DNA from: Thalassospira lucentensis
Lineage (GTDB): Bacteria; Pseudomonadota; Alphaproteobacteria; Rhodospirillales; Thalassospiraceae
Direction of reading: 5' to 3'
Length of the DNA stretch: 32,495 bases
Assembly: GCF_001613805.1 (NCBI RefSeq)
Contig: NZ_LPVY01000009.1
Location: 1-32,495 of the forward strand
In this document: positions 23,631 to 32,328 of the stretch, one piece after another
Numbering within the stretch: position 1 is the first letter of the stretch
Layout of the letters: each line of letters starts with the position of its first letter
The notes under the pieces: generated by a model
The model's input: only the letters and a program-made list of their open reading frames with translations
What the model was told of the DNA's origin: nothing
The model's database searches: none
Program-made: the position numbers and the translations under genes

Positions 23631-26258
23631 ATGTCTGAACAACCGCAAGTCATCCGCCGCGAAGATTACACCGCACCGGCCTTTCTGATCGAGAAGGTCG
23701 AACTGGTATTCGAGCTTGATCGGGATGTCACAAATGTGAAATCGCGGCTGTTTGTTCACGCGAATCCTGTTCGCGGGACCGGCGGCGGAGACATGGTCCA
23801 TCTTGACGGCGAAGACATGAAACTGGTTTCGATTGCGGTTGATGATCGCAAGCTTGGCGTTGATGAATATAATGTCGATAAATCGGGGCTTAGCTTTACC
23901 GCGCCGGGTGACACCTTTGTTGTTGATATCGAAACCCAGATCTCGCCCGTCGCCAATACGCGGCTTGAAGGGCTTTATGTGTCGCAAAGCGCGTTTTGCA
24001 CGCAGTGCGAGGCGGAAGGGTTCCGTCGCATTACCTATTTCCCGGATCGCCCGGATGTGATGGCGACCTATAAGGTCACGATCCGTGCCGACAAGGCGAA
24101 CTGCCCGGTTTTGCTCTCAAACGGCAATCTGATCGATAGCGGTGATCTTGACGGCAAGCGGCACTTTGCGGTGTGGGAAGATCCGTTCCCGAAGCCGAGT
24201 TACCTTTTTGCGCTGGTGGCGGGGGACTTGGCCTGTGTTGAGGACAGCTTCAAGACCATGTCGGGCCGCGATGTGGCGCTGCGCATTTTTGTCGAACATG
24301 GCAATGAAGACCGTTGCGATTACGCGATGGACAGCCTGAAACGGTCGATGAAGTGGGATGAGGAGGTCTATGGCCTTGAATACGATCTGGACCTTTTCAA
24401 CATCGTCGCGGTTTCCGACTTCAATATGGGGGCGATGGAAAACAAGAGCCTGAATGTGTTTAACGCCAAATACATTCTGGCCAAGCCCGATACCGCGACC
24501 GATACGGATTATGAACTGATCGAATCGATTGTTGCGCATGAATATTTCCACAACTGGTCGGGCAACCGGGTGACGTGCCGGGACTGGTTCCAGTTATCCC
24601 TTAAAGAGGGGCTTACGGTTTTCCGCGATCAGGAATTTTCCGCCGATCAGCGATCCCGCCCGGTGCAGCGTATCAAGGACGTCGCACAGCTTCGTGCGCG
24701 CCAGTTCCCCGAGGATGGCGGGCCGTTGGCCCACCCCGTCCGCCCGGACAGCTATATGGAAATCAACAATTTCTATACCGCCACGGTCTATGAAAAGGGG
24801 GCGGAGCTTATTCGTATGATGCATACCCTTTTAGGCGCAGATGGCTATCGCAAGGGAATTGACCTTTATTTCGATCGCCATGACGGGCAGGCGGTGACCT
24901 GCGATGATTTTGCCAAGGCGATGGAAGATGCCAATGATGTCGACCTGAGCCAGCTTAAAATCTGGTATTCGCAGGCCGGCACGCCGAGCCTTAGCTGGCA
25001 CGGCGAACATGATGCGGATACCAAGCAGTTCCACCTGACAGTTGCGCAGAAAACCGAACCGACACCGGGGCAGCCCGACAAGGTTGCACTTCATATGCCA
25101 ATCGCGATCGGGCTTCTGGGCCGGGATGGCAAGGAGCTTGTTTCGCGCACCATGCAACTGACCGAGGCCGAGCAGGAATTCGTGTTCGACAATATCGATC
25201 AGGTGCCGGTGGTTTCGTTCAACCGTGGTTTTTCGGCCCCTGTGAATGTCGCGACCGAGCAGCCGCATGAAGAGCTTGTGTTCCTGATGGGGCATGACAG
25301 CGATGCGTTCAATCGTTGGGAAGCAGGGCAGAAATACGCAACCGCGTTGATGCTTTCAGCCATTGCCGAATTTGAAAAGAATGGGGGCGATGCGGACGCG
25401 GCATTGGGCGATGTGACCGAATTTGTGGCGGCGATGCGTGCGACCCTGATCAATGACGATCTCGATAAGGCGTTTCGCGCCGATGCGCTTGTCCTGCCGG
25501 GGGAAGAATTCCTTTCCGAGCAGCGCAAACCCGCAAACCCGGACGCGATCCATCAGGTGCGCAACGCGCTGCGCAAGCGGATCGGATCGGGTTTGCGGGC
25601 TGAATTTGGCAATGCCTATCACCAGAATGCATCGAACGCGGCCTTTACCCCGGATGCGGAATCGGCCGGGCAGCGGGCGTTACGCGCAACCGCACTTTCC
25701 TATCTGGTCGCAAGCGGCGAGGGCGAGTTTGCCGATCTGGCAGCCGAGCAATATCGCACGGCGGATAACATGACGGATCGGATGGCAGCACTTTCGGTGC
25801 TGAACCATCTGGATCATCCGGGCCGGGCCGAAGCGCTTGCCGATTTCGAGGCGCGCTTTGGCAAGGATACCGTGGTGATGGATAAATGGTTCGGGCTTCA
25901 GGCGATGTCATCGCGGGATGATACGCTGGCGCGTGTGAAGGACCTTATGAGCCATCCGCTCTTCACCATGCGCAATCCGAACAAGGTCAGATCGCTTATC
26001 GGGGCGTTCGCCATGGCCAACCCGCGGCACTTCCATGCGGCGGATGGCAGCGGATATGCGTTTTATACCGACCGCCTGATCGAACTTGACGATATCAACC
26101 CGCAGGTTGCGGCACGGCTTTGCGCACCGCTTGGCAAATGGGCGAAATATGATGAGACGCGGGCCGACCTGATGAAGGCGTCGCTTGATCGTATCCTCGC
26201 CAAGCCGGATATCTCTCGCGATCTGTATGAAATCGCTTCGAAATCGCGGGCAAGTTAA
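23631..26258 (+). CDS. pepN: Aminopeptidase N (M1 family zinc peptidase)
   Basis: Cytoplasmic zinc aminopeptidase that removes N-terminal residues from peptides and completes protein turnover. It has 875 residues, near the usual 870 of the PepN type. The substrate-anchoring GAMEN motif is at 267-271. The zinc motif HEYFHNW has ligands His303 and His307, catalytic Glu304, and the third ligand Glu326 in LKEGLTVFRDQEF. An N-terminal beta domain with the early RREDYTAPAF segment typical of the family precedes the catalytic domain, and a C-terminal helical superhelix follows. All catalytic residues are intact. It is a single gene with its own terminator. Confidence 0.97.
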   Translation: MSEQPQVIRREDYTAPAFLIEKVELVFELDRDVTNVKSRLFVHANPVRGTGGGDMVHLDGEDMKLVSIAVDDRKLGVDEYNVDKSGLSFTAPGDTFVVDIETQISPVANTRLEGLYVSQSAFCTQCEAEGFRRITYFPDRPDVMATYKVTIRADKANCPVLLSNGNLIDSGDLDGKRHFAVWEDPFPKPSYLFALVAGDLACVEDSFKTMSGRDVALRIFVEHGNEDRCDYAMDSLKRSMKWDEEVYGLEYDLDLFNIVAVSDFNMGAMENKSLNVFNAKYILAKPDTATDTDYELIESIVAHEYFHNWSGNRVTCRDWFQLSLKEGLTVFRDQEFSADQRSRPVQRIKDVAQLRARQFPEDGGPLAHPVRPDSYMEINNFYTATVYEKGAELIRMMHTLLGADGYRKGIDLYFDRHDGQAVTCDDFAKAMEDANDVDLSQLKIWYSQAGTPSLSWHGEHDADTKQFHLTVAQKTEPTPGQPDKVALHMPIAIGLLGRDGKELVSRTMQLTEAEQEFVFDNIDQVPVVSFNRGFSAPVNVATEQPHEELVFLMGHDSDAFNRWEAGQKYATALMLSAIAEFEKNGGDADAALGDVTEFVAAMRATLINDDLDKAFRADALVLPGEEFLSEQRKPANPDAIHQVRNALRKRIGSGLRAEFGNAYHQNASNAAFTPDAESAGQRALRATALSYLVASGEGEFADLAAEQYRTADNMTDRMAALSVLNHLDHPGRAEALADFEARFGKDTVVMDKWFGLQAMSSRDDTLARVKDLMSHPLFTMRNPNKVRSLIGAFAMANPRHFHAADGSGYAFYTDRLIELDDINPQVAARLCAPLGKWAKYDETRADLMKASLDRILAKPDISRDLYEIASKSRAS

Positions 26259-26280
26259 GACGCGGTTCGATATGTAATGA

Positions 26281-26310
26281 AAAAGGCGGCACGTGAGGCG
26301 CCGCCTTTTT
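26281..26310. terminator. Bidirectional terminator between pepN and the chemoreceptor
   Basis: AAAAGGCGGC and GCCGCCTTTTT form a GC-rich stem flanked by A and T runs, between the convergent ends of pepN and the chemoreceptor gene, and can serve both. Confidence 0.9.
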
Positions 26311-26340
26311 GTGTCGTCGCCTGTTTGAGGCAGGCTTTGA

Positions 26341-28626
26341 TCAGGTCAGTTTCATCCGTTCGCTGAATTCCTTCATGCGCTCGGAAAGATTGCGCGCCAT
26401 GTCGGAAAGTTCGCGGCTGGCGGTGTTGAGGTCATGGGCCGAGCGGCCCGTGCTTTGCGCACCGTCATTCACGAACCGGATCATCTGGTCCATCGATCCG
26501 GCCCCCGATGCAATACGCTGCACGTTTTCCGAAATCTCGCTGGTGGCACGACGCTGTTCATCCACCGAATGGGTGATGGTCGACTGGATGTCGTTGACCT
26601 GATGAATAACGTCGCCCACCGTGCTGATGGAATGGGCGGCTTTCTGGACTTCCTGCTGGATCGCGGTGGTCAGATCGCCGATCTGGCCGGTTGCACTCGC
26701 GGTCTGATCGGCAAGCGATTTGACCTCGTTTGCGACAACGGCAAAGCCGCGCCCCAGTTCGCCCGCACGTTCGGCTTCGATGGTCGCATTGAGCGACAGA
26801 AGCTTGGTGCGATGCGCGATATCGTTGATCAGATCAATGATCGATCCGATTTCCGAACTTGCCTTTTCAAGCGATACGATATTGCGCTGGCTTTCTTCGG
26901 CCTCGGAGCGTGCCCGGTTGGTCACGTCTGCGGCCTCTGTTGCCTGACGGTTGATTTCCGCAATGGAGGATGACAGTTCCTCGACCGCGGTGGCGACGTT
27001 CTGGGTATTGCTTGCCGCCTCGCGCGAGACGTCAAGCGCGCTGCCCGACTGATCTACCGTGTTTTCCGACTGGCTGGTCAGATCACGGGCAAGGCCAAGA
27101 AGCCCTTCGGACTGTTCGGTGACCGATTGCGCAACGCGGGCGACCTCGGCCATCATTTCGGTAACCGCGATGCGGCTTTCTTCGCGTTCGGTCACCACGT
27201 TCCATGCCAGCATGGTGCCCAGAAGGACATTGTCCTTATCACGCACCGGGGCTGCCAGAAGTTCAAGGTGATCGCGTTCGGTCTGGACCACCTCGGTAAA
27301 GGGCAGGTTGGCCGGATTGGAAAGCCGTTTCTGGAATTCCTCACCGACTTTCAGGAAGTCGCCCGAAACCGATCTGGCATCGCCGCCGACATAGGTTTGC
27401 GCACTGGCATTAAGATATGTCAGTTCGCCTTCGGGCGTGATCAGGGCGGTCATGGTCGGGGTGTTTTCGACCATGTTTTGCAGGATCATCGCCTGACGCA
27501 CGGCTTCACGCAGGCCGACAAGAGCCTTGCGCATTTCACCGATTTCATCGGACCCGACGCGGGGCAGACGTACATTGGTGTCCCCGTTCGAGATTGATGT
27601 CATCGCCCCGGCAAAGGCGCGCAGATTGCGAAATACCGTGGTCCGAAGCAATATCCAGCCAGCGATCCAGCCGACCAGAAGAACGGCCACCAGAATTTCG
27701 ATCGACAGCGTTCGAAGATCGTCGGTCTGGGAATAGAAGTCGGTAATATCGCGGTCAAACGTGGCGGTCGCCCAGACACCGCCCCGGCCGTTTCCAACCG
27801 AAATATCGACGGTGGCACGGTGCGTGCCGCCCGCTGTTTCAGCCGGTTTTGCTTCTGCCTCTGTCGGGGCATCGCTATCGGCCGTTGGGGCCAGGGCTTC
27901 GCCGCCTTCGCTGGCGTCCCCGTCTTCAAGGCTTTCAAACAGCACATTGCCGTCGCTGCCCAGAATGCGGAAATTGCCGCCCAGAACCTTGCCGATCCCG
28001 GCCAGGGTCGGCAGCGGATCGGTGATCACTTCCATAAAGCCGACGGCGCGAAAACCGCCGACCGGAACAATGGTGCTGAAAACCGGTTTGCCGGCTGGTG
28101 TTGCCCACATATAGGTCACCGGTTTGCGGGCATCGGCCTTGTCACGTGTTTTAAGGTAATCCATGACCGCCGGATCATCGGTCACACTGGCACCCAGATT
28201 GGCATCCGAGGTCGCAAGCTGGTTGAAATCGGTGTCATAGGCGATGGTTTCGACCAGAACCAGTTCGCCCTGAACGACCTGGCTGGCATTGGAAAGAATG
28301 TTAAGTTCGGCCTTCATGCGGGCCTGATCGTTATCCTGATAGCTTTTGACCAGACTGCCAAGGCGCGACCATTCATTGACAATGGGGGTGACCCGGTCGC
28401 CGTAATCCTGTGCCACGCGTGACCGGACAAAGAAATTGACCGTGCCGCCGACCGAATTGTTCAGCGTCTCGACGGCAAAGTTTCGATAGGTATCCCCGGT
28501 CCACAGCAACATCCATGTAACTGCACCCGATAAAAGCAAACCTGTTACGAGCAAAATACGCCGTAACGTCAGGAGGCCCGTGGCACCCCCTGCAATAGCC
28601 GTCTTCGCGGCTTTATCTCCCGTCAT
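26341..28626 (-). CDS. Membrane methyl-accepting chemotaxis protein with PAS domain
   Basis: A 761-residue chemoreceptor. TM1 is at about 24-43, a periplasmic sensor at about 44-308 (single-Cache-like, ligand unknown) and TM2 at about 309-328. HAMP (329-382, LRAFAGAMTSISNGDTNVRL) is followed by a cytoplasmic PAS (about 385-490, VENTPTMTALITPEGELTYL) and the signalling coiled coil (about 510-761) with a tip reading RTKLLSLNATIEAERAGE. The periplasmic domain contains an acidic, low-complexity insertion at about 233-268 rich in Glu, Asp, Ala and Pro. GGAG lies 8 nt before the ATG. It probably signals through CheA; there is no C-terminal CheR tether. Confidence 0.93.
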   Translation of the reverse strand: MTGDKAAKTAIAGGATGLLTLRRILLVTGLLLSGAVTWMLLWTGDTYRNFAVETLNNSVGGTVNFFVRSRVAQDYGDRVTPIVNEWSRLGSLVKSYQDNDQARMKAELNILSNASQVVQGELVLVETIAYDTDFNQLATSDANLGASVTDDPAVMDYLKTRDKADARKPVTYMWATPAGKPVFSTIVPVGGFRAVGFMEVITDPLPTLAGIGKVLGGNFRILGSDGNVLFESLEDGDASEGGEALAPTADSDAPTEAEAKPAETAGGTHRATVDISVGNGRGGVWATATFDRDITDFYSQTDDLRTLSIEILVAVLLVGWIAGWILLRTTVFRNLRAFAGAMTSISNGDTNVRLPRVGSDEIGEMRKALVGLREAVRQAMILQNMVENTPTMTALITPEGELTYLNASAQTYVGGDARSVSGDFLKVGEEFQKRLSNPANLPFTEVVQTERDHLELLAAPVRDKDNVLLGTMLAWNVVTEREESRIAVTEMMAEVARVAQSVTEQSEGLLGLARDLTSQSENTVDQSGSALDVSREAASNTQNVATAVEELSSSIAEINRQATEAADVTNRARSEAEESQRNIVSLEKASSEIGSIIDLINDIAHRTKLLSLNATIEAERAGELGRGFAVVANEVKSLADQTASATGQIGDLTTAIQQEVQKAAHSISTVGDVIHQVNDIQSTITHSVDEQRRATSEISENVQRIASGAGSMDQMIRFVNDGAQSTGRSAHDLNTASRELSDMARNLSERMKEFSERMKLT

Positions 28627-28816
28627 TCATTACACTCCAGAGCCAGTTTTTTTTATGGTTCTTTTGGTGCTTCGTTCCCCGGACTACCTCTTAAGGGGTA
28701 ATTGCACTGATCCAAACAGAGCTTGGGAGCAAACACAATAGCGCTGTTGCCGCCAAGCCCATGTTTTTCGCGGTATACAGTATTTTATATATGGGATTGA
28801 AACAGCCATGAGGGTT

Positions 28817-28837
28817 TGAAAATCCCCATGATTTTCA
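28817..28837. promoter_or_regulatory. Perfect 8-5-8 dyad TGAAAATC-N5-GATTTTCA
   Basis: An exact inverted repeat with 8 bp arms and 5 bp centre in the AT-rich spacer between the chemoreceptor and the candidate small RNA, about 50 bp before the proposed RNA promoter. It has no T run, so it is more likely an operator than a terminator. Confidence 0.4.
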
Positions 28838-28887
28838 GGGGCTATTGAAAAAACACAAAAAAATTTGCGAATGTGTGTGATAATCGT

Positions 28888-28916
28888 TTGCAATTAGTTT
28901 TTTGATGCTCTATGAC
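28888..28916 (+). promoter_or_regulatory. Promoter of candidate small RNA
   Basis: TTGCAA (28888-28893), a 17 bp spacer, and TATGAC (28911-28916), predicting a start near 28923. The left side (28873-28891) includes GATAATC in a 19 bp stretch matching about 12 of 19 positions of the classical Fur box, overlapping the -35. Promoter and operator are inferred from pattern only. Confidence 0.45.
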
Positions 28917-28922
28917 TGTGTT

Positions 28923-29100
28923 TGTCAAATGCAGACGGCAACGTCGTTTGCGACGGGTCATCAGGCTCACATGGCGTACCTGATGACCACTGTTCTTCGG
29001 GACTCTCTCTCCCCGAAGGTCGATCTCTCTCACTCGAGGGGGCTGGTATCCGGAAATTGTGCGGGACAATTCCGGGCTATATACCAGCCTCCCTTTTTTT
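28923..29100 (+). ncRNA. Candidate trans-acting small RNA, about 178 nt
   Basis: The stretch is densely structured and non-coding. Hairpin 1 is CGTCG-TTTG-CGACG (28942-28955). Hairpin 2 is a perfect 10 bp stem GGTCATCAGG / CCTGATGACC (28956-28988). Hairpin 3 is CTTCGGG / CCCGAAG (28995-29018) with loop ACTCTCTCTC. Hairpin 4 is a weak TCGA stem (29020-29037) with loop TCTCTCTCAC. A long terminator stem (29038-29093, about 12 bp plus an inner stem) ends in seven T residues. A promoter-like element precedes it, and the next gene begins over 200 bp further on. The CU-rich loops could pair with GA-rich ribosome sites. I know no named family that fits; a leader or attenuator for the SPOR gene is an alternative. 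Confidence 0.6.
29038..29100 (+). terminator. Strong intrinsic terminator of candidate small RNA
   Basis: GGGGGCTGGTAT pairs with ATACCAGCCTCC (one G-U pair). Nested inside, GGAA-A-TTGT pairs with ACAATTCC with one bulge. It is followed by TTTTTTT, and no coding gene ends nearby, so it must end a non-coding or leader transcript. Confidence 0.85.
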
Positions 29101-29244
29101 GTCCTGCATGCCGGGTTTGTGACATCCGTGCTTTGAAATCGCCAAAGTTTCATGACATCCGCAATCTGCATATCGAGGCGCGACAGGCACGCATGTTTTT
29201 AGCGTTTTATAAACGGCCTGTGCCCTAAAAGAAGCAGGGTAGCC

Positions 29245-29270
29245 CGTGATGGTGTGACATCACCATGACG
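29245..29270 (+). promoter_or_regulatory. Hairpin in the 5' region of the SPOR gene
   Basis: CGTGATGGTG and CACCATGACG form a stem of nine pairs with one mismatch around a 6 nt loop, ending 48 nt before the start codon at 29319. It may be an operator dyad or a 5' UTR structure. Confidence 0.35.
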
Positions 29271-29318
29271 GATGCCCACGATATTTACAGGTAATCAGTC
29301 GTAAAGGACCGGCAAAAA

Positions 29319-30392
29319 ATGGCTGGCGAAGACGAAAACAACCGCACCGATTTGCATGCGGACCCGAAACCGGAACCGCAGAAAGACGCGCCCTTACCGG
29401 CGTTTATTTATGGCCGCAATGGCCATGGCGAGGACGGCGGGCGTCATCGACAGTCACAAAATGGGCGGATAGCAGAAATGGATCGCAAAACCTTACTGGG
29501 TCTCGCAACCGGTGCCGGCATGCTCGGTCTGGTCTTGTTCTTTGTCGGCATGCTGGTCGGCGCAGGGCTGTTCATGGACCCTGACGAACAGATGGCAGCC
29601 AATGAAAAACCGGCCGGACAGGCGGAAATCCTTGCAACCCTGCCGGAGGAACCGGCGGGATCGACAGCCTTGCCCGAGGCCGGAACGACCGGCAATATTC
29701 CGGGCGGTGCATCGGGGACGGCAACGCCATCTGCAACACCTTCTGCTCCGGCAGCCCCGGCAACAGATGATCCGGTCGGTGATCTGATTGCCGAACGCAG
29801 TGCGGCCCTTGAGGGCGATGGTTCTTCTGATACCACGGAAAATGGTGAAGCATCGACCACCGAGGATACGGGGGATGCCGAAAGCGATACCACGACGCCG
29901 GAAGCCCCGGCTGCCCCGGAAATGAGCGACGCCGAAAAGGCCGCGGCCCGTGCCGAGCAGACGGCAAATGCCCCGCGCAAATTGCAGGCGCCGGAAATCA
30001 AGTCATCGGACGCGGCCGAAACCGCACCGCCCGCGCCAGAGGCCCCGGCGGTCCCGGCTGAAACCGCGGCCGTTCCGGAAAAGCCCGAACCGGCTGCGAC
30101 ATCCACCCCGAAAGCAGCCTCTTCGGGGGCGGCGGCACCATTTTCGGTTCAGGTCGGTGCCTTCAAGGTACATGAAAATGCCAGCCAGCGCGCCGAGGAA
30201 CTGCGCAAGCTTGGCCTTGAGGTTGCGGTTGTTGCCCGTGGTCCGGAAGGTGATGCCACCTGGTATTATGTCCGGGTTGGCAGATACACGACCATGAAGG
30301 AAGCACGCGACAAGGCGGTTGCGGTCAAAAAGGATCAGAATCTTGAAGGTTTCCCTGTCCGGGCCGAACCCAATGACCGCGAAGTCAACTGA
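29319..30392 (+). CDS. SPOR-domain inner-membrane protein
   Basis: A 357-residue bitopic protein. A cytoplasmic N-terminal tail of about 55 residues is followed by one membrane helix (about 58-84: LLGLATGAGMLGLVLFFVGM), a long Ala/Pro/Glu/Thr-rich periplasmic linker (about 90-270) and a C-terminal SPOR domain (275-350: FSVQVGAFKVHENASQRAEEL, then WYYVRVGRYTTMKEAR). SPOR domains bind denuded peptidoglycan glycan strands at the septum, so a role in cell division or cell-wall remodelling is likely, as for FtsN or DedD, but this is not clearly either. It stands alone after a long structured leader region and has its own terminator. Confidence 0.9.
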   Translation: MAGEDENNRTDLHADPKPEPQKDAPLPAFIYGRNGHGEDGGRHRQSQNGRIAEMDRKTLLGLATGAGMLGLVLFFVGMLVGAGLFMDPDEQMAANEKPAGQAEILATLPEEPAGSTALPEAGTTGNIPGGASGTATPSATPSAPAAPATDDPVGDLIAERSAALEGDGSSDTTENGEASTTEDTGDAESDTTTPEAPAAPEMSDAEKAAARAEQTANAPRKLQAPEIKSSDAAETAPPAPEAPAVPAETAAVPEKPEPAATSTPKAASSGAAAPFSVQVGAFKVHENASQRAEELRKLGLEVAVVARGPEGDATWYYVRVGRYTTMKEARDKAVAVKKDQNLEGFPVRAEPNDREVN

Positions 30393-30425
30393 CACATATA
30401 TATAGTGTCGCAAGATACGATACCG

Positions 30426-30460
30426 GGGCCGGTGCAGATGCTGCATCGGCCCTTTCCGTT
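30426..30460 (+). terminator. Terminator after SPOR gene
   Basis: GGGCCGGTGCAG-ATG-CTGCATCGGCCC is a 12 bp stem with a 3 nt loop, followed by TTTCCGTTTT. It is a good intrinsic terminator with a slightly imperfect T tract. Confidence 0.75.
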
Positions 30461-30614
30461 TTCTGATGAACGGGTTTGTTTTTGCGCCGTCTTTGCGGCA
30501 TTCTACTTGCCATCTCAGGGCAAAGGCTTTAGGCGGTACGCCAGAGTTTTTCGGAAAGCAAAGCCGTGACGTGCCACGCGGGCCGCTTTGCACATCAGGA
30601 TGGTTGGCAGAAAC

Positions 30615-31265
30615 ATGACCACACAGAACGATTTTCCCAATCTTCATATTCTCGATCACCCGCTGATCCAGCACAAACTGACGCATATGCGCAAGGTCGA
30701 TACCTCGACCAAGACCTTCCGCCAGTTGCTAAAGGAAATTGCGCTGCTGATGGGCTACGAGATCACCCGCGAATTGCCGGTCAGCTATGAAGACATCGTC
30801 ACCCCGATCTGCCCGATGAAGGCGCCAATGATCCAGGGCCGCAAACTGGCCGTTGTGCCGATCCTGCGCGCCGGTCTTGGCATGGCCGATGGCCTGATCG
30901 AACTGATGCCGTCCGCGCGCATCGGTCATATTGGCCTGTATCGCGATCCCGAAACCCACATGCCAGTCGAATATCTGGTGAAGCTGCCCGAAGTCGAAGG
31001 CCGTACCTTCATTTTGGTTGACCCCATGCTGGCAACCGGCAACTCGGCAGTGGCGGCGATTGATACGCTGAACAAATATGGCGTTAAGGACGAAGACATT
31101 CGCTTCATGGCGCTGGTCGCGGCCCCGGAAGGGGTGAAAGTCTTCCATGACGCGCATCCGAACGTGCCGGTCTATACCGCGGGCCTTGACGAGAAGCTCA
31201 ATGAAAAGGCCTATATCGTGCCGGGCCTTGGCGATGCCGGTGACCGTCTGTTTGGCACCCGCTGA
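30615..31265 (+). CDS. upp: Uracil phosphoribosyltransferase
   Basis: Pyrimidine salvage enzyme that makes UMP from uracil and PRPP in the cytoplasm. It has 216 residues from the chosen ATG, the usual length. It shows the N-terminal [22 protein letters not shown] segment, the active-site [13 protein letters not shown], the PRPP-binding [13 protein letters not shown] and the uracil-binding C-terminal [16 protein letters not shown]. The start at 30615 fits family length; in-frame starts at 30600 and 30588 would add 5-9 residues, and an AGGA at about 30597 leaves this undecided. It is a single gene with its own terminator. Confidence 0.97.
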   Translation: MTTQNDFPNLHILDHPLIQHKLTHMRKVDTSTKTFRQLLKEIALLMGYEITRELPVSYEDIVTPICPMKAPMIQGRKLAVVPILRAGLGMADGLIELMPSARIGHIGLYRDPETHMPVEYLVKLPEVEGRTFILVDPMLATGNSAVAAIDTLNKYGVKDEDIRFMALVAAPEGVKVFHDAHPNVPVYTAGLDEKLNEKAYIVPGLGDAGDRLFGTR

Positions 31266-31289
31266 TTAATATTGCGATATCAAAATACG

Positions 31290-31315
31290 AAAGGGCGCCA
31301 TCGGGCGCCCTTTTT
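31290..31315. terminator. Terminator between upp and the lipoprotein gene
   Basis: AAAGGGCGC and GCGCCCTTTTT form a GC-rich stem with a short loop and T tract. It lies between convergent genes; the A run on the left permits partial use on the other strand. Confidence 0.9.
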
Positions 31316-31348
31316 GTTTGGTCTTTTTCAGGTCAGGTCAGGCTGTAA

Positions 31349-31795
31349 TCAGCCTTTGGGCGATACGGTGATATCCACCGTCGATCCGGCAAAGGATCCG
31401 CCCTGCAGCTTGATGGTCGCAACGCGGCTTTCGCGGTCATAGACCATGACCGAAATATCGGCCCGCACGACGGTGACCTTGCTCCAGCCGAAATTGGGCA
31501 TTTCGCGTTCGTAGAAGTCATACATCTGGGCGGGTGTGCCACCGGAATTCATCACGAGGCGGCCATGCCAGGCATCGGATGCCCCGAAAATGATGCTGCG
31601 ATCCATATCCAGGGATGAATTGGATGGCATCGGAATATCGGTGAACTGGGTAAAGGACGGGATCGGCTGACCGCCGCCCTTGCTGTCGGAGCCGCCACCT
31701 GATGCGGTATTCGGAACAAGGTTCGAACCGGAGCACCCGGCAAGCGCAAGGCTTGCAAGTGCGGCTGCACAAATAAATGAATGTCGCAGTCTCAT
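31349..31795 (-). CDS. Predicted lipoprotein of unknown function
   Basis: A 148-residue protein. A lipoprotein signal peptide ends in the lipobox LALAGC, with Cys21 as the lipidated residue, then a Gly/Ser-rich tether (about 22-48). A compact domain (about 50-148) contains FTDIPMPSNSSLDMDRSIIF, GRLVMNSGGTPAQMYDFYER and EMPNFGWSKV. Position +2 after Cys is Ser, so outer-membrane sorting is plausible by enterobacterial rules. Two ATGs are adjacent; the second (31795) is preferred because AAGGA lies 5 nt from it. I recognise the domain only as a conserved alphaproteobacterial type with no known function. Confidence 0.85.
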   Translation of the reverse strand: MRLRHSFICAAALASLALAGCSGSNLVPNTASGGGSDSKGGGQPIPSFTQFTDIPMPSNSSLDMDRSIIFGASDAWHGRLVMNSGGTPAQMYDFYEREMPNFGWSKVTVVRADISVMVYDRESRVATIKLQGGSFAGSTVDITVSPKG

Positions 31796-32328
31796 CATCT
31801 TCCTTCGGTCCCCTAATGCCGTTCAGGCACTGTTATCTCGCCCCATAATCAGGTCATTATGTAAAAGAAAGGTTCACATATTGCCTTTTGTCCATCTTTT
31901 CAAAGGCCAATTGGCAATATTGCGTATCCCGTCCGGTTTTATGGCAATTTCATTGTCCGGGCATTGATACCGGTTCTGTCCCGACACGCGATCATTGCAC
32001 CGCACACACCATATATAAAGCATCAAAATTGCCATCGATCATCTGATCCGGATCAAGGATGCGGATCGGAGCAGGGGGTAATCTGGTCGAACCCGGATAA
32101 AAATTGGCGTTAATGGCGAATCATCATTCGGGGTTCGGATTTTTCTTGCGGTCGGAATGGCGGGTTTGCGCCGGATTTTGCCGGGCCGATTTGCGATTAT
32201 TCAACTTAAAGTCCGAAACATCCCCCGGACTTGGTGCCGGGGTTGGCTGGGGACGAAATATCAAGTCATTGAATTTAAACGATTTTGAGAAAAAAGACGT
32301 TGAAATGCATTTTTTCTCGAAAAAGGTG
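31796..32328. other. Long non-coding region upstream of the rRNA promoter
   Basis: About 530 bp without a supportable gene. It should hold the lipoprotein promoter on the left and upstream elements of the ribosomal promoter on the right, where it becomes AT-rich (32255-32325). Overlapping palindromes GCCAATTGGC (31906-31915) and GCAATATTGC (31914-31923) occur, and ATATTGCC at 31878-31885 is complementary to GGCAATAT at 31913-31920. A 101-codon frame starting at 32104 runs through the promoter and is not believed. Confidence 0.5.
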
